From the NCBI GenBank assembly GCA_016705245.1, contig JADIYM010000001.1, positions 1 through 64,000 of the forward strand: 64,000 bases of DNA. Direction: 5' to 3'. Positions within the stretch are counted from its first letter, which is position 1. Every line of letters begins with the position of its first letter. This document shows positions 8,939 to 17,893 of this stretch, piece by piece. Below the pieces are notes generated by a model, which did not search any database, was not told the DNA's origin, and saw only the letters and a list, made by a program, of their open reading frames with translations. The position numbers and the translations under genes are program-made. Source of the DNA: Blastocatellia bacterium (lineage in GTDB: Bacteria; Acidobacteriota; Blastocatellia; UBA7656; JADIYM01).

Positions 8939-9415
8939 TCAGCCGATCGCGCGAAGGAGATTGGCCATTTCGATGGCCGTGACCGCGGCTTCATAGCCTT
9001 TGTTCCCCGACTTGCCGCCAGCCCGGTTAATGGCCTGGTCGAGCGAGTCGGCCGTCACGATACCAACGGCAATGGGCAGTTCGGTGTCGAGCGAAACTTG
9101 CGTGATGCCTTTGAACGCTTCGCCCGCGACGTGGTCGAAATGAGGTGTCTCGCCGCGGATGACCGCGCCGAGGCAGATGACGGCGTCGACCTGACCGGCC
9201 TTCGCGACCTTCTTGGCTGCGAGCGGAATCTCGAAAGATCCCGGCACGCGAACGATGGTGACGTTGTCGAGTGAGGAACCGTGCCGCACGATCGCGTCGA
9301 GTGCGCCTTCGATGAGGCGGCCGACGATGAACTCATTCCATCGGCTGGCGACGATCGCGAACCGCAATCCTTCGGCGACAAGGCCGCCTTCAATCCGCTT
9401 GGGGTCAGCGCCCAC
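8939..9415 (-). CDS. ribH: 6,7-dimethyl-8-ribityllumazine synthase
   Basis: A 158-residue lumazine synthase, the penultimate enzyme of riboflavin synthesis, which condenses 5-amino-6-ribitylaminouracil with a butanone phosphate. Visible motifs are FAIVASRWNEFI, VRVPGSFEIPLAA, CLGAVIRGETPHFDHVAGEA with the catalytic His, and GNKGYEAAVTAIEM. The start is a GTG at 9415 with GGAG six bases upstream. A nearby ATG at 9420 is out of frame, and a longer in-frame reading runs into repeats. It is first in a ribH-nusB pair. The upstream region is occupied by a repeat array, so its promoter must lie in or beyond repeats. No FMN riboswitch was recognised. Confidence 0.93.
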   Translation of the reverse strand: MGADPKRIEGGLVAEGLRFAIVASRWNEFIVGRLIEGALDAIVRHGSSLDNVTIVRVPGSFEIPLAAKKVAKAGQVDAVICLGAVIRGETPHFDHVAGEAFKGITQVSLDTELPIAVGIVTADSLDQAINRAGGKSGNKGYEAAVTAIEMANLLRAIG

Positions 9416-9499
9416 TCCATTCTCCAGCCGGTCTCGAGATTCAGGCCGCCCGCAGTATAGGGGAACGGCCGTGGAGGCGGAAGGGCGCGGCAATGGCGC

Positions 9500-9890
9500 A
9501 CGGCTCGTGGCGCCTGGGCCAAACGGTTTGCGTTGCCACGGGCCGCAAGACCGAGCCATGTCCCGACCCAGGCGTGCGTTGCCACCGGCCGCAAGAACAA
9601 GCCATCGCCGACCCAGAACCCCGAGCGCAGCGAGGGGCCGAGGTCCAACCCACGGCCAGTCGGGACTAAAGTCGGCCCCTCGCTGCGCTCGGGGTTCTGG
9701 GCCAAACGGTCACGGGCCGCAAGACCGGGCCATGTCCCGACCCAGGCGTGCGTTGCCACGGGCCGCAGGAGCGAGCCATCGCCGACCCAGGCGTGCGTTG
9801 CCACGGGCCGCAAGACCGAGCCATCGCCGACGGTGCGCGTTGCCAGGGGCCGCAGGAGCGAGCCATCGCCGACCACTCGTGTTGCGCCAC
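9500..9890. repeat. Degenerate direct-repeat array upstream of ribH
   Basis: Roughly six copies of a unit of about 40-45 bp are visible, each containing GTTGCCACGGGCCGCAAGA followed by a CGAGCCATCGCCGACCCAGG-like stretch. They stand head to tail, with point variation and some truncation. Open frames across it on both strands are low-complexity by-products of the repeat. The array fills most of the gap between ribH (minus) and the 5'-nucleotidase (plus), exactly where divergent promoters would be expected. It shows no features of CRISPR, since units abut without unique spacers. Confidence 0.75.
9613..9702. repeat. 30-bp perfect palindrome inside the array
   Basis: Arms at 9613-9642 and 9673-9702 are exact 30-bp inverted repeats with the core CCCCGAGCGCAGCGAGGGGC, separated by 30 bases. 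It interrupts the direct-repeat array, which suggests a separate insertion. Similar cores are, from memory, common in intergenic DNA of GC-rich bacteria and give spurious NPERSEG-type peptides when translated. Confidence 0.85.
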
Positions 9891-10033
9891 CGAACGCCTG
9901 TGTGAGAAAACACCGCGTGCCGAACCGCCCGTGATGGGGGCGAGGCTCTCGAGCCGAATTACCCTCTCGCATTCCTGCGGTTTCGTTCCTTCGATTCCAC
10001 TCCGCGGCCTTCCTTCAAAACGACGTGAAAGAC

Positions 10034-11548
10034 ATGCGAAAGACGCTCACCATTGCGCTGCTGTTGACGATCGCCCTGATCGGCGTCGCGTCGCCGACAT
10101 CGTCGTTGCCGCGCGCGCGCAACCTCACGATTCTCTACTTCAACGATATCCACGGACACCTCGAGCCATGGAAACCCGATGCAAAGAGCGACGCGACCAT
10201 TGGCGGCATCGCCCGGATCGCAACCGTCGTCGAACGCATCCGTCGTGAGAACCGCGCCCTTCGGCGGTCCACCGTTCTTTTGCAGGCCGGCGACATTCTG
10301 CAGGGCACGCCGCTCTCGGCCGTGTACCAGGGCGAACCCGATATCGAGTGCTTCAACATCATGGGTGTCGACGCGATGACGCTCGGGAACCACGAGTTCG
10401 ACTTCGGCAAGTCGAACGTGGCGAAACTCGTCGAGCGCGCCGACTTCCCGATTCTCAGTGCCAACGTGTTCTGGACCGACGGCCGTCCGTTCGCCCGGGC
10501 GTCGACCGTCGTCGAATCCAACGGGCTGCGCGTCGGAGTCCTCGGACTGACAACGGCCGAGACGCCGAGCACGACCTTTCCTACGAACGTAGCGGACCTG
10601 ACCTTTGACGATCCGATCCGTGCCGCGAGGTATGCAGTTCCGGTGCTCGAACCCCACTGCGACATCGTCGTCGCGCTCACTCATCTGGGCATACCGGAAG
10701 ACCGGCGTCTCGCCGCCGCGGTGCCGGCGATCGATGTCATCGTCGGCGGACACACCCACGCGAAACTCATCACGCCAGAACGCGTGGGCAACACGGTCAT
10801 CGTGCAGGCACAGGACTACGGTCGATTCCTCGGCCGCCTCGACCTTCGAATCGAGCCGGATGGGCGCGTCCTCACGGAGCGCGCGGAGCTGATCCCGATC
10901 GATGCCTCGATCCCGGACTCGAAGGCCGTCGCGGAGGCGGTCGATAGGTATTCGGGCAAGCTGAAGGACCGGCTCTCGATGTTCGTCGGAACGACGAACG
11001 TGCTCCTCGACGGCGACCGGCCGACTGTGCGTTCGAAGGAAACCACGCTCGGCAACCTCATGGCGGATCTTTCGCGAAACGCGGCCCACACCGACATGGC
11101 GTTCATAAATTCGGGCTCGCTTCGCGCAAGCATCCTGCCGGGCAAGGTCACGTTTGGTGACATCCTGACGACCCTGCCCTTCAACACGGTCATTCTCTCG
11201 GTCAAGCTTCCGGGACGGACCGTGCGCGAGATCCTGGGGTTTTCAGCCTCGCTCAACCCCGAGGATCAGATCGGAGGATTCCTGCAGGTGTCCGGCGTGC
11301 GATTCGTCATCGAAAACGGACAGGCCAGGGAGATCTTCGTCGGAGACGCGCCGCTCGACGACGACCGCGTATACACCGTGGCCGTCCCAGACTTTCTGCT
11401 GGCCGGCGGTGACGGATACACCATGATCGCGTCGGCGACGCTCGAGCGAATCGATACGGGCATCGTGCTCACCGGCCTTCTCGTCGATCACCTCCGCAGC
11501 CGCGGTGTCATTGACGCGAAGATCGAAGGGCGGATCGTGCGACGGTAA
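10034..11548 (+). CDS. Secreted 5'-nucleotidase / 2',3'-cyclic phosphodiesterase family protein
   Basis: About 504 residues. An N-terminal signal peptide (RKTLTIALLLTIALIGVAS) precedes a calcineurin-like metallophosphatase domain with metal-binding motifs YFNDIHGH, AGDILQGTP, LGNHEFDFG, THLGI and GGHTHAK. The C-terminal 5'-nucleotidase domain has INSGSLRASI and TLPFNTVI, which form the nucleoside pocket in UshA-type enzymes. It would act in the periplasm, dephosphorylating nucleotides or hydrolysing UDP-sugars for salvage. ATG at 10034 is preferred because it directly precedes the basic n-region; GTG at 10025 adds three residues and is possible. hutI follows after 18 bases, so they may share a transcript. 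Confidence 0.9.
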   Translation: MRKTLTIALLLTIALIGVASPTSSLPRARNLTILYFNDIHGHLEPWKPDAKSDATIGGIARIATVVERIRRENRALRRSTVLLQAGDILQGTPLSAVYQGEPDIECFNIMGVDAMTLGNHEFDFGKSNVAKLVERADFPILSANVFWTDGRPFARASTVVESNGLRVGVLGLTTAETPSTTFPTNVADLTFDDPIRAARYAVPVLEPHCDIVVALTHLGIPEDRRLAAAVPAIDVIVGGHTHAKLITPERVGNTVIVQAQDYGRFLGRLDLRIEPDGRVLTERAELIPIDASIPDSKAVAEAVDRYSGKLKDRLSMFVGTTNVLLDGDRPTVRSKETTLGNLMADLSRNAAHTDMAFINSGSLRASILPGKVTFGDILTTLPFNTVILSVKLPGRTVREILGFSASLNPEDQIGGFLQVSGVRFVIENGQAREIFVGDAPLDDDRVYTVAVPDFLLAGGDGYTMIASATLERIDTGIVLTGLLVDHLRSRGVIDAKIEGRIVRR

Positions 11549-11566
11549 TCGTTGGCGCGAGGGAAA

Positions 11567-12823
11567 ATGGCCACTCTGCTCATCGACAATGCCGCTGAGG
11601 TCGTGACGCTCGCCGGTCCGGCTCGCGCGCGCGTCGGCGAGGAGCTCGCCGAGCCTGCGATCGTCGCCGGCGCCAGTGTCTTCGTTCGCGACGGTCTCAT
11701 CGAGGCTATTGGAACCGGATCGCAGATTTCGGACCGCGCCGACGCTGAGACTGTCCGCATCGACGCCGGCGGAATGACGGTCGCACCCGGATTCGTCGAC
11801 GCGCACACCCACCCCGTCTTCGCTGGCTGGCGCGCCGCCGAGTACGAGTTGCGAGTGATGGGTGCGACTTACGAAGAGATCGCCGCAGCGGGCGGCGGCA
11901 TTCGCAACAGCGTGCGGAGGACTCGCGCGGCGAGTGACGACGATCTCGCCGCCATCGGATTGCGCAATGCGCGCGTCTTCCTCGAACACGGCACGACGAC
12001 CATAGAGGCGAAGAGCGGATACGGACTGTCGGTCGACGACGAGTGCCGCCTCCTTTCCGTCATCCGCCGGATGGGAATCGAGACGCCGCTCGAGGTTTCG
12101 CCGACGCTGCTCGGCGCGCACGAGATTCCGGACGAGTACCGTGACCGGCCAGACGCCTACGTCGATCTCGTCGTCGACGAGATGATCCCGCGCGTCGCGC
12201 GCGAGGGACTGGCCGAGGGCTGCGACGTGTTCTGCGAATCGCACGTTTTCTCGATCGACCAGGCACGCCGCGTTCTCGTTGCCGCGCGGGCGCACGGCCT
12301 CACGCCGCGCTTCCACGCCGACCAGCTCACGCGGTGCGGAGGCGCGGAACTCGCGGCCGAGGTCGGCGCCGCCTCGGCCGACCACCTCGAGCAGCTCGAC
12401 GATCCCGGAATCGACGCCCTCGTGCGGGGCGACGTGTCGGCCGTTCTGTTACCGGGCTCGGTGTACCACCTGGGACTGAAGCGGTACGCGCCGGCGCGCC
12501 GGCTCATCGATGCCGGAGCCAAGGTCGTGCTGGCGACTGATTTCAACCCGGGCAGCTCTCCAGTTCCGTCAATGCAGATGGTGTTGTCGCTCGCGTGCAC
12601 GCAGATGCGCATGCGTCCGTGCGAGGCGTTCGCCGCCGCAACGATCAATTCGGCGTATGCCCTCGGCCGTGGCGACCGGGTTGGCTCGATCGAACCGGGC
12701 AAGCAGGCCGATCTCGTGCTCTTCGACGCGCCGGACCATCGCAACGTGCCGTACGTCTTCGGTGTCAACCACGCCCTGGTCGTCGTGAAGCGCGGAGTCA
12801 TCGTCGCGGATCGTCGACCCTGA
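11567..12823 (+). CDS. hutI: Imidazolonepropionase
   Basis: A 418-residue amidohydrolase-family enzyme that hydrolyses 4-imidazolone-5-propionate to N-formimino-L-glutamate in histidine degradation. Motifs in order: metal-binding DAHTHPVFAGWRAAEY, substrate-binding AGGGIRNSV, SGYGLS, FHADQ, and the metal Asp in LATDFNPGS. The length matches the family. The start at ATG 11567 is chosen because GAGGGA lies 6-11 bases upstream; an in-frame TTG at 11552 is less likely. The broken formiminotransferase gene 600 bases downstream would use its product, so this looks like a partial hut cluster. hutH and hutU are not in the window. Confidence 0.95.
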   Translation: MATLLIDNAAEVVTLAGPARARVGEELAEPAIVAGASVFVRDGLIEAIGTGSQISDRADAETVRIDAGGMTVAPGFVDAHTHPVFAGWRAAEYELRVMGATYEEIAAAGGGIRNSVRRTRAASDDDLAAIGLRNARVFLEHGTTTIEAKSGYGLSVDDECRLLSVIRRMGIETPLEVSPTLLGAHEIPDEYRDRPDAYVDLVVDEMIPRVAREGLAEGCDVFCESHVFSIDQARRVLVAARAHGLTPRFHADQLTRCGGAELAAEVGAASADHLEQLDDPGIDALVRGDVSAVLLPGSVYHLGLKRYAPARRLIDAGAKVVLATDFNPGSSPVPSMQMVLSLACTQMRMRPCEAFAAATINSAYALGRGDRVGSIEPGKQADLVLFDAPDHRNVPYVFGVNHALVVVKRGVIVADRRP

Positions 12824-12943
12824 GCCCACGGGTTTTTCTCCGGCGAGGTATTTTCCGGGACAGCGACCGCTCCATTGCGGCGTGGCACCGTGCACGGCAA
12901 CGAGCCAGACACGGTCCTCGACAAACCAATGGAGGACGGAACG

Positions 12944-13354
12944 ATGCGATCACAGATTTCAAGGATTGGACTTGCGGCGTTGATGATGGCGGTCTTCTGC
13001 GTGGGCGTGGCCTCGGCAGGAAGCACACTCAAGATGCGGGCGCGGTTGCGGTCGGAGACGGCGGCGTTCGCAGTGAGCGGAACGGCGCGCTACGCGGAGC
13101 TCGGTCCGCAGCACAAGAAGTTCTCGGTCGAGGTCGAAGGATTCGTTCCGGGTTCGGAACTCGAAGTCTTCATCAACGATGCAAAGGTCGGCGTGATGAA
13201 GGTCGACGAACTTGGCGTCGGCGACCTCAACTACGACACGCGGATCCACCCGGGCGACGAGGACTGGCAGCAGTTCCCGATCGGGTTCCCGGAACTGCAC
13301 ACGGGCGACGTGGTGACCGTTGGACGGATCACCGGCACGATGCAGGGTCGCTGA
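12944..13354 (+). CDS. Small secreted protein of unknown function
   Basis: A 136-residue protein with a clear signal peptide (RIGLAALMMAVFCVGVASA) and a mature part of about 110 residues rich in beta-strand patterns. The ATG at 12944 has GGAGG eight bases upstream, better than the in-frame ATG at 12929. The mature part contains FVPGSELEVFINDAKVGVMKVDELGVG, a two-strand pattern reminiscent of beta-sandwich extracellular domains, and ends in VTVGRITGTMQG. I do not recognise a family. It sits between hutI and ftcD on the same strand but has its own strong RBS and is followed by a strong hairpin, so it may be a separate transcript. Confidence 0.75.
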   Translation: MRSQISRIGLAALMMAVFCVGVASAGSTLKMRARLRSETAAFAVSGTARYAELGPQHKKFSVEVEGFVPGSELEVFINDAKVGVMKVDELGVGDLNYDTRIHPGDEDWQQFPIGFPELHTGDVVTVGRITGTMQGR

Positions 13355-13376
13355 CAGATGCGCACGGCGCAAAACC

Positions 13377-13408
13377 GACGCGGCCAGACTTGCGAGTCTG
13401 GCCGCGTC
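13377..13408 (+). terminator. Strong stem-loop terminator candidate
   Basis: A perfect 14-bp stem (13377-13390 with 13395-13408) closes a TGCG tetraloop, 22 bases past the stop of the secreted-protein gene. AAAACC precedes it and GTGTTT follows, so the T-tract is poor but could work in either direction. The formiminotransferase start lies only 16 bases beyond. Confidence 0.65.
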
Positions 13409-13424
13409 GTGTTTCATGCACGGC

Positions 13425-14377
13425 ATGAACACTCCCGAAGCCCCGATCCTCGAGTGCATTCCGAACTTCAGCGAAGGCCACGATCTTCGAATCGTCGATG
13501 CCATCGTTGATGCGATCGCCGGAGTGTCCGGCATCCTCCTCCTCCGGCGCGAGTCCGATGAGGACCACAACCGGTCGGTGATCACGTTCGCGGGCCAGCC
13601 GGACGCAGTCGTGAACGCCGCCGTCGCCGGCGTTGCTGCCGCGGTCGACCGCATCGACCTGACGCGACATAAGGGCGCGCATCCGAGGATGGGCGCGGCC
13701 GACGTCGTCCCCTTCGTTCCGATCCGGGGACTTACGATGGACGACGCTGTCGCCCACGCGCGCTCGGCGGCGGAGCGAATCTGGTCCGAGCTGCGAGTGC
13801 CGGTGTACCTCTACGAAGCCTCTGCGCTTCGACGGACCACATAAACCTCGCCGATCTGCGGCGCGGACAGTTCGAGGCGATCCGCGAGTCGATCGCCACC
13901 GACGCGCACCGGGCTCCGGATATCGGCGGCCCGTCGGTCCACCCGGCGGCCGGCATCACGGCCGTCGGAGCCCGAAAGCCGCTAATCGCGTGGAACGTGC
14001 TGCTGGATACGTCGGACGTCTCGATCGCAAAGCGGATCGCGCGCCAGGTGCGGGGAAGCTCGGGTGGACTGCCGACGGTGAAGGCTCTCGGCTTCGCAAT
14101 CCCGTCGAAGGGATATGTGCAGGTGTCGATGAACCTGACGGACTACTCGACGACGCCGATGCACGTTGCTTTCGAGGCCGTGCGCCGCGCCGCCGACGGG
14201 GCGGGCGTGACCATTCTCGGAACTGAGCTCATCGGACTCGTTCCGCAGGACGCGATCGCCGCAACTGCCGGCCACTACTTCAGGATTCGAGAGTTCTCGA
14301 TCGAGCGCGTCCTCGAGCCAAGGATCGACTCGGTCGACCGAACGGCTCGAATTGACACCAGTTTGGACCGGGCCTGA
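13425..14377 (+). CDS. ftcD: Glutamate formimidoyltransferase, frameshifted
   Basis: The gene would transfer the formimino group of N-formiminoglutamate to tetrahydrofolate, using the product of hutI just upstream. The first part (13425 to about 13828) encodes LECIPNFSEGHD, DHNRSVITF, HKGAHPRMGAADVVPFVP and VPVYLYEA, all typical of the N-terminal domain. The frame then stops at TAA 13842. The next frame continues seamlessly with NLADLRRGQFEAIRE, PLIAWNVLLDT, RGSSGGLPTVKALG and QVSMNLTDY through 14377. One base appears to be missing near 13824-13832. The total (about 317 residues) matches a bacterial formiminotransferase without the cyclodeaminase domain. Either the gene is inactive or this is a sequencing error. 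The ATG at 13416 is an alternative start. Confidence 0.85.
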
Positions 14378-14413
14378 ATCGCCCACCCGGGTCTCTTCTA
14401 CAAAGACGATCAA

Positions 14414-14443
14414 CGCATCAGTACCGTGCGCGGTACTGATGCG
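14414..14443. repeat. 13-bp perfect stem-loop, short family F element
   Basis: Arms CGCATCAGTACCG at 14414-14426 and its complement at 14431-14443 flank a TGCG loop. The same word GCATCAGTACCG occurs in the larger elements at 36989 and 62193. It lies between convergent genes (ftcD and the TPR protein), so it could terminate both. Confidence 0.7.
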
Positions 14444-14497
14444 CGAGGCGTGCAATTTCAGTGTCGTCACGGATCACGTGACATGTCCGTGAGCGTC

Positions 14498-16942
14498 TCA
14501 GAAATTCGGTGCGATGGATGCCGCCAGAGCGCGAGCCGAGTAGGCAGGCCCGGCCTTTCCGAGCTTCTCGAGCGCTGCGGCTCGAACAGTGAGCGCCTCG
14601 ATGGCGGCGCGGCGAATCGTGATCTCAGCCAGCGCCGGCAAGGTCTCGTCTGTCGTCATCGGCGACTCGGACGCGAGGCGCAATGCTTCGGACGTCGTGG
14701 CGACTGCGGCCGCGGCATCCCCAGAAGCGAGTTCCGTGGCGGCCCGGCCAGCGAGTGCGAAAGCGCGAGCCTCGGCATCGTTTGCTCGAACCGCAAGCGC
14801 CATCGCTCGCTCGTACCACGCTTTCGACGCCGCCGCATCGCCCCGCCGGAGCGCATCGGACCCGATTCGCCGGAACGACTCGCCCGCGAGGCCGAGCTTC
14901 CCTTCCGCTTCGTAGCGCTCGGCGATTTCCCGACGGAGCCGGTCCCGCACCTCAATCCACCTCGTCTCCTCCGTCGCGTCGCCACGCGACCGGGCGACCG
15001 CGGCAAGACCCTCCGCCGCACGTGATGCGGCTTCCGGACGCTTCGCCTCAGCCGCAGCGGCGTACGCCGCCTGGGCGAGCGCCGCGTAACGATCTCGCCA
15101 CGTTCCGGCCTGTTTCGCCTCGCCGAGCCCTTCCCACGCAAGCCACACCGCTTCCGACATCAACTCGGCATCCACGGCGTTCTTCAGTTCCGTCAGTTCG
15201 CGGAACACAGGTTCGGCGCGAATCGCGAGTAGCGCCCGGTCCCGCCGGGCCGCCGCGACCATCACCAGCGACATTCGCGCCGTCGACGCTGTTGCTTCCT
15301 TGCCGAGCGACACCGCCACGTGGTCCCAGAGCCCAACGACCGCGGGCGCAACGCCGGCGACTGCGAGTTCAGTCGCCGATCGCTGCAGTTCGGTCGAAAG
15401 CGCCGCGGCCGCATTGAGCGGATCGATGCGCTTCGAGGCGTGAAGCCGGTCGTAAAAGCGAAGGGCCTCGAACCCGGCCAGTCGCAGATCCCCGAGTCCG
15501 GCGCGGCATCGAAGCGCCTGTTCGGCCGACACGACAGCGTCGTTGACGTCGAGCCCTCCATCGAGCGCGGCGTCGAATCCCCCCGCAAACGCGACGCGGG
15601 CCGCTTCAAGATCCCGATTCGCTCCGCCTGCATTCGACGACCGGGCTCGTCCCAGCCAGTTCAGCAGGCGCACCTTGAGCTCCGGCGCCGTGGCGCCGGT
15701 CTTTTCGAGCCGTTCGAGCCGGCCAAGCGCAGTCGTGAAGAGCGCGATCGCGCGCGCGGTCGACCGGGCATCGGATTCCGCCAGGTGCGATCGGCCCAGC
15801 CAATACTCGACGCCGGCGCGAAGCCCGTCGTTGCGCGCCTCGGTCGCTAGCCCGCCGGCGCGATCGAAGACTGCGCGCGCTTCGGCCGGGCCGACATTCT
15901 CGAGCAGCAGAACACCGGCGGCCGTGAGCGTGATGGCGGCGCGGTCCATTTCGCCCGCCTCGATGCGAAGCTTCGCGGCCGCGTCAAAAGCAGCGGCCGC
16001 GCGGCGCGCATCATCGCGCGATCTCGAAGCGCCCTGCGCGTGAAGTTGCGCCAGTCGCTCGAGCGCCGCGGCGCGCATCCCGACAGGAGCCGCAGTGGCG
16101 TCGAATAGGGACTTCGTCCGCTCGGCGATCCGTATCGCGCGCGCACGCTCGCCGGACTTCTCAGCGGTCGAGATCGCGTCGTTCGCCACGTCGGCGGCGA
16201 GCGACTGCACGTCGGGATCGGGCAGCGACCGAGTCTCGAGAATGGCGAGCGCGGCTTCGAGGTCGTCGAGCGCGGGCTTGGGATCGCCGTCCAGCACGCG
16301 CGTGGCGGCGACCGTCCGGCGAAGTACGACGCGCGCCCGTTCGAGCGCCGCCGAATCGGCCAGCGTGACCGCCTCCGTGAGGTACCGCCGCGCAATCACC
16401 ATATCGCCACCCTGAAAGGCGTAGGTCCCGAGCCACGCGAGGCATCCGCACGTCAGTACGGACGAGCCCGAACCGCGCGCGGCAACGAGCGCCGCCTCGG
16501 CGCGACGACGCTCGGCAAGCGACGCCGCGGGATCGTCCGCGTCGGCCGCCGGAATCGCGCAGTACGCCGCAAGGGCTCCTTCGACGCCGCGAGCCTCCGG
16601 ATCGAACGGATTCGTTCCGGGCGCAATTCCGGCGAGCTTGGCAACAAGCGCGGAAACCTGCGGCTCGTCAATGGCAGCCGCAAGCGTCGACAGAACGCGG
16701 TCGGACGCGGGAAAGGCTGCGGACTGGTCGTCGAGACGGGCCATCGTCGCATCGGCTAGCGCTTCGTCGAATGCCGCGCGCAGGACTGCGGGATCGGTCG
16801 TCGCTCGCAGAGCCGTAGCGTCCGCGCGGTTCGCGGCGACGTCACGCGACACTGTAAGCACGATCGCGATATCTGGATCGTGGGATCGGGCAGGCTGAGC
16901 CACTTGCAGGACAGCGAGGGTGGCGACGATCAGTGCGAACAC
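14498..16942 (-). CDS. Secreted TPR-rich protein of unknown function
   Basis: An 814-residue protein with an N-terminal signal peptide (FALIVATLAVLQVAQPARS) followed by alanine-rich helical repeats resembling tetratricopeptide repeats, e.g. ALERLAQLHAQGASRSRDDARRAA-type and AASKAWYERAMALAVRA-type helix pairs. The start is a GTG at 16942 with GAGGT upstream; the open frame extends further upstream only by overlapping trpA in another frame. It begins 55 bases after the trpA stop on the same strand. A CHAT protease domain is sometimes found on similar proteins, but no Cys/His active-site motif is visible at the C-terminus, which ends in helices. Likely a periplasmic protein-interaction scaffold. 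Confidence 0.75.
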   Translation of the reverse strand: MFALIVATLAVLQVAQPARSHDPDIAIVLTVSRDVAANRADATALRATTDPAVLRAAFDEALADATMARLDDQSAAFPASDRVLSTLAAAIDEPQVSALVAKLAGIAPGTNPFDPEARGVEGALAAYCAIPAADADDPAASLAERRRAEAALVAARGSGSSVLTCGCLAWLGTYAFQGGDMVIARRYLTEAVTLADSAALERARVVLRRTVAATRVLDGDPKPALDDLEAALAILETRSLPDPDVQSLAADVANDAISTAEKSGERARAIRIAERTKSLFDATAAPVGMRAAALERLAQLHAQGASRSRDDARRAAAAFDAAAKLRIEAGEMDRAAITLTAAGVLLLENVGPAEARAVFDRAGGLATEARNDGLRAGVEYWLGRSHLAESDARSTARAIALFTTALGRLERLEKTGATAPELKVRLLNWLGRARSSNAGGANRDLEAARVAFAGGFDAALDGGLDVNDAVVSAEQALRCRAGLGDLRLAGFEALRFYDRLHASKRIDPLNAAAALSTELQRSATELAVAGVAPAVVGLWDHVAVSLGKEATASTARMSLVMVAAARRDRALLAIRAEPVFRELTELKNAVDAELMSEAVWLAWEGLGEAKQAGTWRDRYAALAQAAYAAAAEAKRPEAASRAAEGLAAVARSRGDATEETRWIEVRDRLRREIAERYEAEGKLGLAGESFRRIGSDALRRGDAAASKAWYERAMALAVRANDAEARAFALAGRAATELASGDAAAAVATTSEALRLASESPMTTDETLPALAEITIRRAAIEALTVRAAALEKLGKAGPAYSARALAASIAPNF

Positions 16943-16997
16943 GGCGTGACCTCGAGCGGGGCTTCGGTTTCCTGCGAGGAGCGATGACGCGAGTGTC

Positions 16998-17783
16998 TCA
17001 CGCCGGGACGAGACAGCGCAGCGTTTCGGCGGCACGTTGCGGAGCGGTTTCGGGCTCGCCCTCGGCGATGGCTTCGACGAGGTGGCTGCCGATGACGGCG
17101 CCGTCCGCATGGCGCCAGATCTCGGCGATGTGATCGGGGTTCGAGACTCCGAATCCGACGGCAATCGGCAGCTTCGTGTGCCGCCGCAGCCGCGCGACGA
17201 GCGGCGCAACCGAATCGGCGAGCGCCGCGCGCGCACCCGTCACTCCGGTGCGCGAAACCGAGTAGACGAATCCTCGCGAGACCGCTGCGATGCGCGCAAG
17301 CCGCGCGTCTGAGCTCGTGGGCGCTGCGAGAAAAACGGTGTCGATCCCGCACGGACCCATCGCCGAGGTGAGCGGCGCGGACTCTTCCGGAACGACGTCT
17401 GTCACGAGCAGCCCTGCCACTCCGGCGATCGCCAGCTGCTCGGCGAGTCGGTCGAGTCCGAACTGCAGCAGGGGGTTGTAATAACTGAAGAGCACGATGG
17501 GAATCGGCGAGCGCTGGCCGATGCGTGTTGCCACTTCGAGACATCCGGCGAGCGTCGTCCCGGCGGCCAACGCCATCTCGGAGGCGCGCTGGATCACTGG
17601 TCCATCTGCGACCGGATCCGAGAACGGCACGCCGAGCTCGAGGACGTCCGCGCCGGCATTTGCGAGCGCGACGGCGATCTCTACCGTGGCATCGAGCGAC
17701 GGGAAGCCGGCCGGGATGTAGGGAATGAGCGCACCGCGTCCGCGGTCGCGTGCGGAGGCAAAGGCGGCAGAGAGCGTCGGCAT
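16998..17783 (-). CDS. trpA: Tryptophan synthase alpha subunit
   Basis: A 261-residue TIM-barrel enzyme that cleaves indole-3-glycerol phosphate to indole and glyceraldehyde 3-phosphate. Catalytic residues are visible in LELGVPFSDPVADGPVIQ (Glu and Asp), with IPYIPAGFPS at the first strand, the phosphate-binding VGFGVSNPDHI and IGSHLVE near the end. The start is placed at ATG 17783; an in-frame ATG-less extension to 17828 would overlap the region of the opposite gene. Normally trpA lies just after trpB, but here the upstream gene is on the opposite strand, so its partner is elsewhere. Confidence 0.94.
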   Translation of the reverse strand: MPTLSAAFASARDRGRGALIPYIPAGFPSLDATVEIAVALANAGADVLELGVPFSDPVADGPVIQRASEMALAAGTTLAGCLEVATRIGQRSPIPIVLFSYYNPLLQFGLDRLAEQLAIAGVAGLLVTDVVPEESAPLTSAMGPCGIDTVFLAAPTSSDARLARIAAVSRGFVYSVSRTGVTGARAALADSVAPLVARLRRHTKLPIAVGFGVSNPDHIAEIWRHADGAVIGSHLVEAIAEGEPETAPQRAAETLRCLVPA

Positions 17784-17893
17784 GCGGCATTGGGTCGGGC
17801 GAACGCGCCGGACCGCGGCAGTATACACGCGGCCCGCGCGCCGTCGCTCCGGGCTGTTGCGCGCCGCAGGTCCTGTGCGAAGCTACGACGCCG

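Noticed and set aside
9500..9890. Possible CRISPR array
   Set aside because: Repeat units abut one another and vary in sequence; there are no unique spacers of constant length and no cas genes.
9055..9972. A 305-residue minus-strand open frame with repeated LLRPVATHAWVG peptide
   Set aside because: It is the translation of the direct-repeat array and runs out of frame through ribH; no start site or protein family supports it.
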